This document shows positions 32,069-40,139 of a DNA stretch of 64,000 nt, one piece after another. The translations under genes and the position numbers were made by a program. The notes under the pieces are model-generated. The model was not told where the DNA came from. It saw only the letters and a program-made list of their open reading frames with translations, and ran no database searches. Source of the DNA: Actinomycetospora endophytica. GTDB lineage: Bacteria > Actinomycetota > Actinomycetes > Mycobacteriales > Pseudonocardiaceae. Position 1 is the first letter of the stretch. Each line of letters begins with the position of its first letter. The DNA lies in assembly GCF_021026375.1 (NCBI RefSeq), contig NZ_JAJNDB010000001.1, forward strand, positions 1,488,001-1,552,000, in the 5' to 3' direction.

Positions 32069-32608
32069 ATGACGCCCGTGACGAATGCCGAGAACGGGCC
32101 GACCGCGACGCTGCACACCTCGAACGGCGACATCACCGTCAACCTCTTCCCCGATCATGCCCCGAAGACCGTGGCGAACTTCGTGGGACTCGCGACCGGT
32201 GAGGGCCAGTACAGCGAGCCGAACGCGAAGGGCTCGTCGAGCGGGCCGTTCTACGACGGCACGATCTTCCACCGTGTGATCGCGGGCTTCATGCTGCAGA
32301 CCGGGGATCCCACCGGAACGGGTCGCGGGGGGCCGGGTTACAAGTTCGGCGACGAGTTCCACCCGGACCTGCGTTTCGACCGCCCCTACCTGCTCGCGAT
32401 GGCGAACGCGGGGCCGGGGACGAACGGTTCGCAGTTCTTCATCACCGTCGCGCCGACGACCTGGCTGAACCGCAAGCACACCATCTTCGGGGAGGTCGCC
32501 GACCAGTCCTCGCGCGACGTCGTGGACGCCATCGCCGCCGCGCCGACGGGTCCGGGCGACCGCCCGGTGTCCGACATCGTGATCGAGACCGTCGAGGTCA
32601 CCCGCTGA
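32069..32608 (+). CDS. ppiA: cyclophilin-type peptidyl-prolyl isomerase
   Basis: A 179-residue cytoplasmic cyclophilin. FYDGTIFHRVIAGFMLQTGDP contains the active-site Phe-His-Arg stretch, GYKFGDEFHPDLRFDRPYLLAMANAGPGTNGSQFFITVAPT the substrate pocket, and LNRKHTIFGEV the conserved end. It catalyses cis-trans isomerisation at proline. It corresponds to Rv0009 in the oriC-proximal block of mycobacteria, which begins here. ATG 32069 fits the usual length of about 180. It is followed 67 bases later by rhomboid on the same strand. Confidence 0.9.
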   Translation: MTPVTNAENGPTATLHTSNGDITVNLFPDHAPKTVANFVGLATGEGQYSEPNAKGSSSGPFYDGTIFHRVIAGFMLQTGDPTGTGRGGPGYKFGDEFHPDLRFDRPYLLAMANAGPGTNGSQFFITVAPTTWLNRKHTIFGEVADQSSRDVVDAIAAAPTGPGDRPVSDIVIETVEVTR

Positions 32609-32663
32609 ACGGGGCAACCCGACGGATCCGACGGATCCGACGCAGCCGTCACCGGAGAGTCCG

Positions 32664-32669
32664 GACAAT
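32664..32669 (+). promoter_or_regulatory. -10 element for the rhomboid gene
   Basis: GACAAT is followed by six bases and ATG 32676, a leaderless arrangement; a short GGATCCGAC tandem precedes it. Confidence 0.4.
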
Positions 32670-32675
32670 GGCGGC

Positions 32676-33572
32676 ATGACCGTTCCCGCGGCCGGGCCGC
32701 CCCACCGGGCGGACACCCAGGTCTGCGTCCGCCACCCCGACCGGCCGACCGGCCTGCGCTGCACCCGGTGCGACCGGCCGGCGTGCCCGGAGTGCCTCCG
32801 CGAGGCCGCCGTGGGCATGCAGTGCGTGGACTGCGTGTCCGCGGGCGCCCGCAGCACCCCGCGGGTCCGGCGGCAGGTCGGGAGCTCGACGCCCGTCGTC
32901 GTCCCGACCCTCATCGCGATCAACGTCGCGGTCTTCGTGCTGACCGTGATCAACGCGGGCAGCGTCGCGAACAACACCGACGGGTCGCTGTTCGCGGCCG
33001 CCGCCCTCGCGCCGGTCCAGGTGGCGGGCGGCGGCTGGTGGCGCCTGGTGACGTCCGGCTTCCTGCACATCGGACTGCTGCACCTGCTGTTCAACATGAT
33101 CGCGCTGTGGTTCATCGGCCGGGACATCGAGCTGGTGCTGGGCCGGCTGCGCTTCTCGGTGCTCTACGGGGTCTCGCTGCTCGGCGGGTCGGCCGCGGTG
33201 ATGCTCTTCGGCAGTCCCGGCGGCACCGTCGCCGGGGCGTCCGGCGCGATCTTCGGGCTGATGGGCGCGCTCGTCGTCCTGCTGCGGCGCATGCGGCTCC
33301 CGATGACCCAGGCGCTCGTGATCATCGGGATCAACGTCGTGCTCTCGCTGACGATCCCCGGCATCTCGCTGCTCGGGCACCTCGGCGGGCTCGTCGTCGG
33401 CGCGGTCGTCGCCGCCGGGATGGTGCACGGCCCGGCGCGGTCACGGCCGGCCGCGGGCCTCGTCGTCGCCGGCGGGGTCGTCGTCGTCCTGCTCCTCGCG
33501 ATCGTCCTGCGCGACGTGTCGTTCGGCTCGATCGTCTGCGACACCGCCGCCTCCTGCCGACGGACGGCCTGA
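32676..33572 (+). CDS. rhomboid-family intramembrane serine protease with N-terminal zinc finger
   Basis: A 298-residue membrane protease. The N-terminal 45 residues hold a B-box-like zinc finger (CVRHPDRPTGLRCTRCDRPACPECL ... CVDC shown in part). Six membrane helices follow, with GFLHIGLLHLLFNMIALWFIG (HxxxHxxxN), the catalytic Ser in GASGAIFGLMG and the His in LLGHLGGLVVG. It cleaves transmembrane helices. This gene is inserted between ppiA and the PH-domain gene compared with M. tuberculosis. Its last 44 codons overlap the PH-domain gene on the opposite strand. Confidence 0.85.
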   Translation: MTVPAAGPPHRADTQVCVRHPDRPTGLRCTRCDRPACPECLREAAVGMQCVDCVSAGARSTPRVRRQVGSSTPVVVPTLIAINVAVFVLTVINAGSVANNTDGSLFAAAALAPVQVAGGGWWRLVTSGFLHIGLLHLLFNMIALWFIGRDIELVLGRLRFSVLYGVSLLGGSAAVMLFGSPGGTVAGASGAIFGLMGALVVLLRRMRLPMTQALVIIGINVVLSLTIPGISLLGHLGGLVVGAVVAAGMVHGPARSRPAAGLVVAGGVVVVLLLAIVLRDVSFGSIVCDTAASCRRTA

Positions 33573-34037
33573 GCGGACCCGTCCGGCGTCGGCGCGGTGC
33601 GCCTGCAGCGCGTCCGCGACGTCGACCGGGTCGGTGCCGAGCTCGAGCCGACCCATGACGAGGAGCCGCTCGGTCCCGTCGTCGTCGCGGGCGTCGATCT
33701 CGAGGTAGGCGGCCGGCAGCCCGAGGCGGCGCATCCGCACCACCCGCACCGCGTCGACGCGCGCCCAGGGCCAGCGCCGCGTCCCGAGCACCCCGCGCAG
33801 CACCAGGGCGTCCTCGTCGGCGGCCAGCCGTGGGCGGGCGCGCAGGCCGACCAGGGCCGCGCCGCCGATCGCGACCCCGGCGACGCCGAGCAGCAGTCGG
33901 CCGGGTCCGTCGAGGGTGCCGGTGCGGGCGCCGAGCACGACCCACGCGAGCAGGCCGACGGCCGCCACCAGCCCCATGACGACCGCGGGGACCGGGGCCG
34001 CCCACCGGCGCGGGAGGTCGTCGTCAGAGTTGTCCAC
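33441..34037 (-). CDS. PH-domain membrane protein (Rv0010c-like)
   Basis: A 198-residue protein. Two hydrophobic helices (VPAVVMGLVAAVGLLAWVVLG and RLLLGVAGVAIGGAALVGL) are followed by a bacterial PH-like domain (ADEDALVLRGVLGTRRWPWARVDAVRVVRMR ... ERLLVMG). It corresponds by position and topology to Rv0010c. The reading frame has no stop until 33441, so about 44 C-terminal residues, highly charged, are encoded antisense to the rhomboid gene's end. The GTG start (34037) is inside TTGTCCAC of the second composite element. Function unknown. Confidence 0.7.
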   Translation of the reverse strand: MDNSDDDLPRRWAAPVPAVVMGLVAAVGLLAWVVLGARTGTLDGPGRLLLGVAGVAIGGAALVGLRARPRLAADEDALVLRGVLGTRRWPWARVDAVRVVRMRRLGLPAAYLEIDARDDDGTERLLVMGRLELGTDPVDVADALQAHRADAGRVRSGRPSAGGGGVADDRAERHVAQDDREEQDDDDPAGDDEARGRP

Positions 34038-34079
34038 AGGGTGCGTCCACAGTGGGGACGAATGACATCCGTGTAGTTC
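34027..34079 (+). promoter_or_regulatory. 53-bp composite element, copy 2
   Basis: TTGTCCACA and GCGTCCACA, then dyad GAATGACATCCGTGTAGTTC. It lies between crgA's stop (34089) and the PH-domain gene, and its first box contains that gene's start codon. The two half-sites of the dyad are in the opposite order from those of copy 1 at 4705-4757. Confidence 0.55.
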
Positions 34080-34088
34080 GGCCCGGCG

Positions 34089-34346
34089 TCAGCGCCACTT
34101 CATCGTCATGAGCAGCGCGATCACGACGAGGCCGAAGCCGATGAGGAAGTTGTAGCCGCCCAGCTCGGCCATGAAGGGGATCTTCTCGCCGGCCAGGTAG
34201 TTCACGACCAGCCACGCGAGTCCTAGCAGGCCGATCCCGAGCATGATGCCGACGTAGGCCGGGTGCGAGGGCCCCGACGTCTTGGCGGCCGCTGCCTGGG
34301 GCGGCGGGGTGTAGGCCGGCTTGCGGCGGACCTTCGACTTGGGCAC
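34089..34346 (-). CDS. crgA: cell division protein CrgA
   Basis: An 85-residue two-helix membrane protein: [22 protein letters not shown], then [58 protein letters not shown] (shown here only by its landmarks: [37 protein letters not shown]). CrgA recruits or restrains FtsZ and binds penicillin-binding proteins at the septum in actinobacteria. The GTG at 34346 has GGAG seven bases upstream. It lies between the PH-domain gene and pabA exactly as in mycobacteria (Rv0011c). The usual neighbour DUF881 is absent. Confidence 0.9.
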   Translation of the reverse strand: MPKSKVRRKPAYTPPPQAAAAKTSGPSHPAYVGIMLGIGLLGLAWLVVNYLAGEKIPFMAELGGYNFLIGFGLVVIALLMTMKWR

Positions 34347-34495
34347 GGGATGCTCCGCTCGGGACGGGGTGGCGGGCACGTCCGGCACGGGGTCGCGGCG
34401 CACGGTGCGGCACGCACCCCGGAGACGTGCGCGTGTCGGATTCCACGGTAGCCCAGGCGCTCGATCGGCCGGACCCGCGTCGCCCACCCGGACCG

Positions 34496-34501
34496 TAGGC
34501 T
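34496..34501 (+). promoter_or_regulatory. -10 element of pabA promoter
   Basis: TAGGCT, six bases, GTG 34508: a leaderless start, which fixes the start codon of pabA. Confidence 0.5.
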
Positions 34502-34507
34502 GGCGCC

Positions 34508-35158
34508 GTGCGGGTCCTCGTCGTCGACAACTACGACAGCTTCGTCTACAACCTCGTCCAGTACCTCGCCCAGCTGGGGGCCGAGCCGGTGGTGCGTCGC
34601 AACGACGCCGCGGACGTCCTCACGTTGTCTGACGAGGTCGACGGCGTGCTCGTGAGCCCCGGCCCGGGGACCCCGCGCGACGCCGGCCGCAGCATCGAGG
34701 TCATCGAGCGCTGCGCCGCCGCCGGTCGGCCGATGCTGGGCGTCTGCCTCGGGCACCAGGCGCTCGGGGAGGCGTTCGGCGCGGTGGTCGAGCGCGCGCC
34801 CGAACTGCGCCACGGCAAGACGTCGAGCGTCCACCACGGCGGGGCGGGCGTGCTCGCGGGGCTGCCCGACCCGTTCACCGCCACGCGGTACCACTCGCTC
34901 ACCGTCCGGCCGGACTCGCTGCCCGACGTGCTCGAGCCGACCGGCTGGACCTCCGACGGCGTGCTCATGGCGATGCGGCACCGGACCCTGCCGCTCGAGG
35001 GCGTGCAGTTCCACCCGGAGTCGGTCCTCACCGAGGACGGGCACCGGATGCTGGCCTCCTGGATGGCCGGCTGCGGTCACCCGGTGGCCGACACCCTCGT
35101 CGAGGACCTGGTGCGCGACGTCCGCGCCCTGGCCCTCGCCGCGGCGCCGCCCGCGTAG
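34508..35158 (+). CDS. pabA/trpG: anthranilate/aminodeoxychorismate synthase component II (glutamine amidotransferase)
   Basis: A 216-residue class I glutamine amidotransferase. [24 protein letters not shown] is the standard first block, [11 protein letters not shown] follows, the nucleophile is in [16 protein letters not shown] near residue 79 and the His-Glu pair in [14 protein letters not shown] near 168. It supplies ammonia for anthranilate (tryptophan) or 4-amino-4-deoxychorismate (folate), or both; the corresponding M. tuberculosis gene is called trpG (Rv0013). GTG 34508 is supported by TAGGCT six bases upstream. Its TAG stop begins palindromic element copy 4. Confidence 0.9.
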   Translation: MRVLVVDNYDSFVYNLVQYLAQLGAEPVVRRNDAADVLTLSDEVDGVLVSPGPGTPRDAGRSIEVIERCAAAGRPMLGVCLGHQALGEAFGAVVERAPELRHGKTSSVHHGGAGVLAGLPDPFTATRYHSLTVRPDSLPDVLEPTGWTSDGVLMAMRHRTLPLEGVQFHPESVLTEDGHRMLASWMAGCGHPVADTLVEDLVRDVRALALAAAPPA

Positions 35159-35232
35159 GTGCGCTCCTCGCCTGTGAGCAGTAATTGACGCCACAGCGTC
35201 AATTACTGCTCACGAGCGCGTAGCGCACCTAG
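35156..35232. repeat. 3'-end palindromic element, family 1, copy 4
   Basis: Arms 35174-35191 and 35196-35213 form an 18-bp perfect stem with a 4-base loop (GTGAGCAGTAATTGACGC...). The outer flanks GGTGCGCT (35159-35166) and AGCGCACC (35222-35229) also pair. Both flanking genes end with TAG immediately followed by GGTGCGCT on their own strand, so the element supplies or abuts both stop codons. Confidence 0.85.
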
Positions 35233-37238
35233 TTCCCCGGGAACAGCCCGCCGCCACCGCTGGTGCTGCCGGTCCCGCTGGTGCCGCCGTTCCCACCGAA
35301 CACCCCGCCGGTGCCGTTGCCGCCGCCGTTGAAGCGGCCGACGGTCACCGTGATCGTGTCCTTCGGGCCCGCCACGCTGCCCGCCGTCGGGCTCTGGCTG
35401 AGGACCTTGCCGTCCTGGCTCTGGTCGTCCACGTCGGTCGGGTTGGTCTGCAGGTTCCCGCTGAACCCGGCCGCGGCCAGCGCGGACAGCGCGTCGGACT
35501 GCGACTTCCCGACGATCGAGGGCACCTGCAGCTGGTTGCCCTTCGACACCGACAGCGTGACCTTCGATCCCTGCGCCACCGTCGAACCGCCCGACGGCGA
35601 GGTGGACAGGACCGTGCCGGCCTTGCCCCCGCCGTCGACCTGGCTCGTCGTGACCTGCAGCCCCACGCCCTCGAGGGTCTGCGTCGCGGTGGACTGGTCC
35701 TGGCCGGTGACGTCGGGCATGCGCAGCGTCGGACGGGCCTGGCCGACCGTGAGCTGGATGGCGGTCCCGGGCGCGACGAGGGTCTGCGGCGAGGGATCCT
35801 GTGAGAGGACCTTCCCCACCTGCGACGGGTCGTCGACCTGGCGGTTCTGGGGGACCGGGGTGAGGGTCAGCCCGGCGGCCTGCGCCATCTGCTGGGCCTG
35901 GTCGGCGGTCTGGCCGACGAGCTGCGGGGTGGGGACACGGTCGGGACCGCGGCCGACCCGCAGTGCGACGACGGTGTCCGGCTGCACCTCGGTGCCCGCC
36001 CCCGGGTCGGTGCCGATGACCCGACCGACCTGGCCCTGGTCGGAGGCGACCTGGACCAGGTTCGGACGCAGGCCGGCGCCGCTCAGGGTGCGCAGCGCCA
36101 CGTCCTGGGGCTGGTTGGTGACGTCGGGGATCGCGAACTGCCGGTTGGACGGCGAGGTGAACCAGAACAGCCCCGCCAGCACGGCGGCGAGCACCAGCAC
36201 GCCGGCGATGATCCCGTTCCGACGGCGGCGCCGGGAGCGCCGGAGGTCCTCCTGCTCGGCCTGCCAGGCCGCGAAGTCGCCCGCGTCGGTCGCGGGCCCG
36301 CCAGCGTAGGCGGCCGGGCCGACCATCTGCGTCGGACCGGTCTGGTTCATGTAGTCGGCGCGCTCGTCGTCCGACATCACCAGCGGGGCCTCGACCGGGT
36401 CGCCCTGCAGCGCGCGGATCAGGTCGTCCCGCATCTCGCCCGCGGTCTGGTACCGGTTGAACGGGTTCTTCGCGAGCGCCTTGAGCGTGATCGCGTCGAG
36501 GGCCGGCGGCACCGCGGGGTTGAGCTGCGACGGCGCGTCGGGGTCCTCGCGGACGTGCTGGTAGGCCACCGCGACCGGCGAGTCGCCGGTGAACGGCGGC
36601 TGCCCGGTGAGCAGCTCGAAGAGCACGCACCCGGTCGCGTAGACATCCGAGCGCGCATCGACGGCCTCGCCGCGGGCCTGCTCCGGCGAGAGGTACTGCG
36701 CGGTGCCGATGACGGCGGCGGTCTGGGTCACCGCGGGCTGGGCGTCGGAGAGCGCCCGCGCGATGCCGAAGTCCATCACCTTGACCGCCCCGGACGGGGT
36801 GATCATGACGTTGGCCGGCTTCACGTCGCGGTGGATGATCCCGTAGCGGTGGGAGAAGTCCAGCGCCGAGCACACGTCGGCGATGACCTCGCAGACCCGC
36901 TGCGGATCCATCGGTCCGCCGGTCTTGACGATGTCGCGCAGCGTCCGGCCGGCGACGTACTCCATGACGATGTAGGGCAGCGGGATGTCGTCCGCCCAGG
37001 TCTCGCCGGTGTCGTACACCGCGACGATCGCGGGGTGGTTCAGCGCCGCCGAGTTCTGCGCCTCGCGCTGGAAGCGGATCTGGAACTGCGGGTCGCGCGC
37101 GAGGTCGGCGCGCAGCACCTTGATGGCCACGTCGCGGCCCAGCCGGACGTCCCGACCGCCGTGGACCTCGGACATCCCGCCGTAGCCCAGTGCGGGACCG
37201 AGCTCGTAGCGGTCGGACAGGAGGCGGGGAGTGGTCAT
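35229..37238 (-). CDS. pknB: Ser/Thr protein kinase PknB with four PASTA domains
   Basis: A 669-residue transmembrane kinase controlling cell-wall growth and division. The kinase domain (about 1-275) has [37 protein letters not shown] and the activation segment [14 protein letters not shown] basic run precedes the single helix [20 protein letters not shown], then four extracellular PASTA repeats (starting [27 protein letters not shown] and QVPSIVGKS) and a Gly/Thr-rich tail. PASTA domains bind muropeptides and lipid II. The ATG overlaps the pknA stop (ATGA) and has GGAG six bases upstream. It is the last gene of the fhaA-pknB operon. Confidence 0.95.
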   Translation of the reverse strand: MTTPRLLSDRYELGPALGYGGMSEVHGGRDVRLGRDVAIKVLRADLARDPQFQIRFQREAQNSAALNHPAIVAVYDTGETWADDIPLPYIVMEYVAGRTLRDIVKTGGPMDPQRVCEVIADVCSALDFSHRYGIIHRDVKPANVMITPSGAVKVMDFGIARALSDAQPAVTQTAAVIGTAQYLSPEQARGEAVDARSDVYATGCVLFELLTGQPPFTGDSPVAVAYQHVREDPDAPSQLNPAVPPALDAITLKALAKNPFNRYQTAGEMRDDLIRALQGDPVEAPLVMSDDERADYMNQTGPTQMVGPAAYAGGPATDAGDFAAWQAEQEDLRRSRRRRRNGIIAGVLVLAAVLAGLFWFTSPSNRQFAIPDVTNQPQDVALRTLSGAGLRPNLVQVASDQGQVGRVIGTDPGAGTEVQPDTVVALRVGRGPDRVPTPQLVGQTADQAQQMAQAAGLTLTPVPQNRQVDDPSQVGKVLSQDPSPQTLVAPGTAIQLTVGQARPTLRMPDVTGQDQSTATQTLEGVGLQVTTSQVDGGGKAGTVLSTSPSGGSTVAQGSKVTLSVSKGNQLQVPSIVGKSQSDALSALAAAGFSGNLQTNPTDVDDQSQDGKVLSQSPTAGSVAGPKDTITVTVGRFNGGGNGTGGVFGGNGGTSGTGSTSGGGGLFPGN

Positions 37239-38647
37239 CCGAACTCCTGACAGGTCACGGTGACGGTGTCCCCGCGGCGGACGTCCCCGGTGGGGGACAC
37301 GTAGAGCACCCGGCAGGCCGACGGGTCGCTCGGCTTCGAGCCCAGGACGGTCCGGACGTCGGAGTCCAGGCCGTCCTGGCGCAGTGCGGCGACGGCCACC
37401 GAGGCGGGCCGCCCCACGTAGTCGATGTTGCTGACGTTCACCGTGTTGCCCGACGCCGAGCTGGTGGCCGTCGTGGTGCGGCTCGCCCGGGTCGTCGTGG
37501 TCGGGGCCGCCGTGGTCGTCGTCGTGGTCGGGGTGGCCACCGGCGCGGGCGGCGCGCTGGTCTGGGTGTTCGAGAGCAGTACGTAGCCCGCGACCGCCAG
37601 CAGCGCCACGACCAGCGCGATCGCCGCCACCGCGCCCCACGGCCCCCGGCGGCGCTGCTGCGGCTGGTCCTCCCAGCGGTCGCGGCGGGGCGCCGGCGCG
37701 GGCTGCGGCTCGCGGGTGGTGGCCGGGGCGACGCGGGTCGCCGGGTTGACCGCCTCCGTCGCGGCCGTCCCCGCACCCGGCCGGGGCACCGGCTCGCCGC
37801 GGCGCACCGCGGACACGGCGCGCGCGAACTCCCCGCCGGTGGCGTAGCGGCCGCGCGGGTCCTTGGTGAGGGTCAGCTCGATGAGCTGGCGCACCACCGG
37901 CGGCACGTCCGGCGGCAACGGGGGCAGCGGGTCGCGGATGTGCATCATCGCGACCGTGACGGCGTTCTCGGAGAGGTAGGGCCGGCGGCCGGCGAGGCAC
38001 TCGTAGCCCACGACGCCGAGCGAGTACACGTCCGACGCCGGACCGGCGTCACCGCCGCCCGCCTGCTCCGGTGCGATGTAGTGCGCCGTGCCCATGACCA
38101 TGCCCGAGCGGGTCACCGGGGCGGCGTCGACGGCCTTCGCGATCCCGAAGTCGGTGATCTTCACCTGGTTGTTCGGGGTCACCAGGATGTTGCCGGGCTT
38201 GACGTCGCGGTGGACCAGCCCGCGCTCGTGCGCCGCGTCGAGCGCGTAGCCCGACTGCTCGAGGATGTCGAGGGTGAAGTCGACGCCGAGCCGGCCGTGC
38301 ACCGAGAGCAGCTGCGCGAGCGGCTCGCCCCGCACCAGCTCCATGACGAGGTAGGCCACCGGGACCTGGACGGTGCCGTTGGCGGTCGTCCAGTCGGTGG
38401 TGGTCTCGCCGTAGTCGTGGACCTGGGTGATGCCGGGGTTGTTCAGGGACGCGGCGGTGCGGGCCTCGGTGCGGAAGCGGTGCAGGAACTCCGGGTCCCC
38501 GGACAGCTCGGCCTTGAGGATCTTGACGGCGACGGTGCGGTCGAGGCGCGAGTCCTGCGCCTCCCAGACCTCGCCCATGCCGCCGATCGCGATGCGGCGC
38601 CCGATCCGGTAGCGGTCGGCGAGCAGGGTTCCCGTGGTCGGAGCCAT
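37235..38647 (-). CDS. pknA: Ser/Thr protein kinase PknA with an extracellular PASTA-like domain
   Basis: A 470-residue kinase. [41 protein letters not shown] and [11 protein letters not shown] make a complete catalytic domain. The juxtamembrane region is Pro/Arg-rich, with one helix ([20 protein letters not shown]) near 345. Beyond a Thr-rich linker lies an extracellular module (about 405-470) [29 protein letters not shown] ... [17 protein letters not shown] that has a PASTA-like pattern with two cysteines, unlike M. tuberculosis PknA, which I recall as lacking PASTA. PknA regulates septation and cell shape. It overlaps pknB by 4 bases. Confidence 0.9.
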   Translation of the reverse strand: MAPTTGTLLADRYRIGRRIAIGGMGEVWEAQDSRLDRTVAVKILKAELSGDPEFLHRFRTEARTAASLNNPGITQVHDYGETTTDWTTANGTVQVPVAYLVMELVRGEPLAQLLSVHGRLGVDFTLDILEQSGYALDAAHERGLVHRDVKPGNILVTPNNQVKITDFGIAKAVDAAPVTRSGMVMGTAHYIAPEQAGGGDAGPASDVYSLGVVGYECLAGRRPYLSENAVTVAMMHIRDPLPPLPPDVPPVVRQLIELTLTKDPRGRYATGGEFARAVSAVRRGEPVPRPGAGTAATEAVNPATRVAPATTREPQPAPAPRRDRWEDQPQQRRRGPWGAVAAIALVVALLAVAGYVLLSNTQTSAPPAPVATPTTTTTTAAPTTTTRASRTTTATSSASGNTVNVSNIDYVGRPASVAVAALRQDGLDSDVRTVLGSKPSDPSACRVLYVSPTGDVRRGDTVTVTCQEFG

Positions 38648-38651
38648 GGCG

Positions 38652-40139
38652 CTACCTCCCTCCCTGCTGCAGGGCCGCGGCGACGACCGCGCGACCGACC
38701 GGGCCGGCGACGGACGACCCGGTGGCGTCGTCGCCGCGGTTCCCGCCCTTCTCGACGATCACCGACACCGCGACCGTGGGGTCGGGCACCGGGCCGAACA
38801 CGTCGTACCAGGTGTGCGGCGGGCTGGTCTTCGGGGTCGCTCCCTGCTCGGCGGTCCCGGTCTTCGAGGCGAGCTGGATGCCCGGGATCTTGCCGCTGCT
38901 GGTGCTGCCGGTGCCGCCGTTCTCCGACCCGATCATCAGCTGGGTCAGCGTCTGGGCGGTGGTCGACGAGAACGCCCGCGTGCCGCGGTCGGGGTCGGTG
39001 GTGTCGACCACCGAGAGGTCCTGGCCCTGGATCTGGCTGACCAGGTGCGGCTGCATCGGGAGACCGCCGTTCGCGATGGTCGCGGTGATCATCGCGTTCT
39101 GCAGCGGGGTCATGCGCACGTTGCGCTGGCCGATGCCGGACTGCGCGAGCGCGGACGCGTCCGACAGGTCGCCGAGGTCGGACTCGGCGACCGGCATCGG
39201 GATCGTCTGGGCGGTGTTCTCCATGCCCAGCGCGGTCGCCATGGCGCGGAGCTTGTCCGCGCCGACCTGGTCGGCGAGCTGCGCGAACGGTCCGTTGCAG
39301 GACTTCGCGAACGCCACCGAGAACGGCACCGTCGGGCCGGAGCCGCACGCCTCGCCGTTGTAGTTCTCCAGCGTGGTGGTGTTGTCGGGCAGCGTGATCC
39401 GCGGTGCCGCGGTGACCGGCGAGTTCGGCGTGATCAGGCCGTTCTCGAGCGCGGCCGCGCTGGAGACCAGCTTGAACGTCGAGCCGGGGGGATAGGTCGC
39501 GCTGATCGCCCGGTCGATCAGGGGCGAGTCCGGGCTGTCGGGGTTGAGCCCGTTCCAGGCCGCCTTCTGGGTCGCGCCGTCGTGGCTGGCCAGCGGGTTG
39601 GGGTCGTACGACGGCGTCGACACCATCGCCAGGATCTCGCCGGTCTGGGGGCGGATCGCGACGACGCTGCCCGAGTAGCCCTTGGAGGCCATCGCGTCGT
39701 ACGCGGCCTGCTGGACCTTGGGGTCGATGGTCAGCGCGACGTTCCCGCCGGCGGGCGCGCGGCCGGTGACGACGTCGGAGATGCGCCGCACGAACAGCCG
39801 GTCGTCCGAGCCGTTGAGCACCGAGTCCATCGCCCGCTCGATGCCGTTCGAGCCGTAGACCTGCGAGTAGTACCCGGTGATCGGCGCGTACGCCGGGCCG
39901 TTGGAGTACTGGCGCAGGTACTTGAGGCGGTCGTTGGTCGGCACGCTCGCCGCGAGCACCTCGCCGCCCGCGCTGATCTGCCCGCGCTGGCGGGAGTACT
40001 CGTCCAGCAGCACGCGCTGGTTGTAGGGGTTCGCCTTGTAGTCGTCGGCCTTGACGACCTGGACCCAGGTGGCCTGGCCCAGCAGCAGCACGATTAGGCC
40101 CATGACCACGAGGGAGACCCGACGCAGCGGGGTGTTCAC
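38652..40139 (-). CDS. pbpA: class B penicillin-binding protein PbpA
   Basis: A 495-residue transpeptidase with one N-terminal membrane helix ([22 protein letters not shown]). The catalytic motifs are SxxK in [12 protein letters not shown], SxN in [10 protein letters not shown] and KTG in ASKTGTAEQ. In mycobacteria PbpA is needed for septation and is phosphorylated by PknB; it acts with RodA next door. GTG 40139 overlaps the rodA stop (GTGA). The dimerisation domain (about 40-150) is present, so length is normal. Confidence 0.93.
   Translation of the reverse strand: MNTPLRRVSLVVMGLIVLLLGQATWVQVVKADDYKANPYNQRVLLDEYSRQRGQISAGGEVLAASVPTNDRLKYLRQYSNGPAYAPITGYYSQVYGSNGIERAMDSVLNGSDDRLFVRRISDVVTGRAPAGGNVALTIDPKVQQAAYDAMASKGYSGSVVAIRPQTGEILAMVSTPSYDPNPLASHDGATQKAAWNGLNPDSPDSPLIDRAISATYPPGSTFKLVSSAAALENGLITPNSPVTAAPRITLPDNTTTLENYNGEACGSGPTVPFSVAFAKSCNGPFAQLADQVGADKLRAMATALGMENTAQTIPMPVAESDLGDLSDASALAQSGIGQRNVRMTPLQNAMITATIANGGLPMQPHLVSQIQGQDLSVVDTTDPDRGTRAFSSTTAQTLTQLMIGSENGGTGSTSSGKIPGIQLASKTGTAEQGATPKTSPPHTWYDVFGPVPDPTVAVSVIVEKGGNRGDDATGSSVAGPVGRAVVAAALQQGGR

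Noticed and set aside
37190-39040. Long frame on the plus strand opposite pknA/pbpA
   Set aside because: It is an Arg/Gly/Ala-rich mirror of high-GC genes with clear kinase and PBP motifs on the minus strand.
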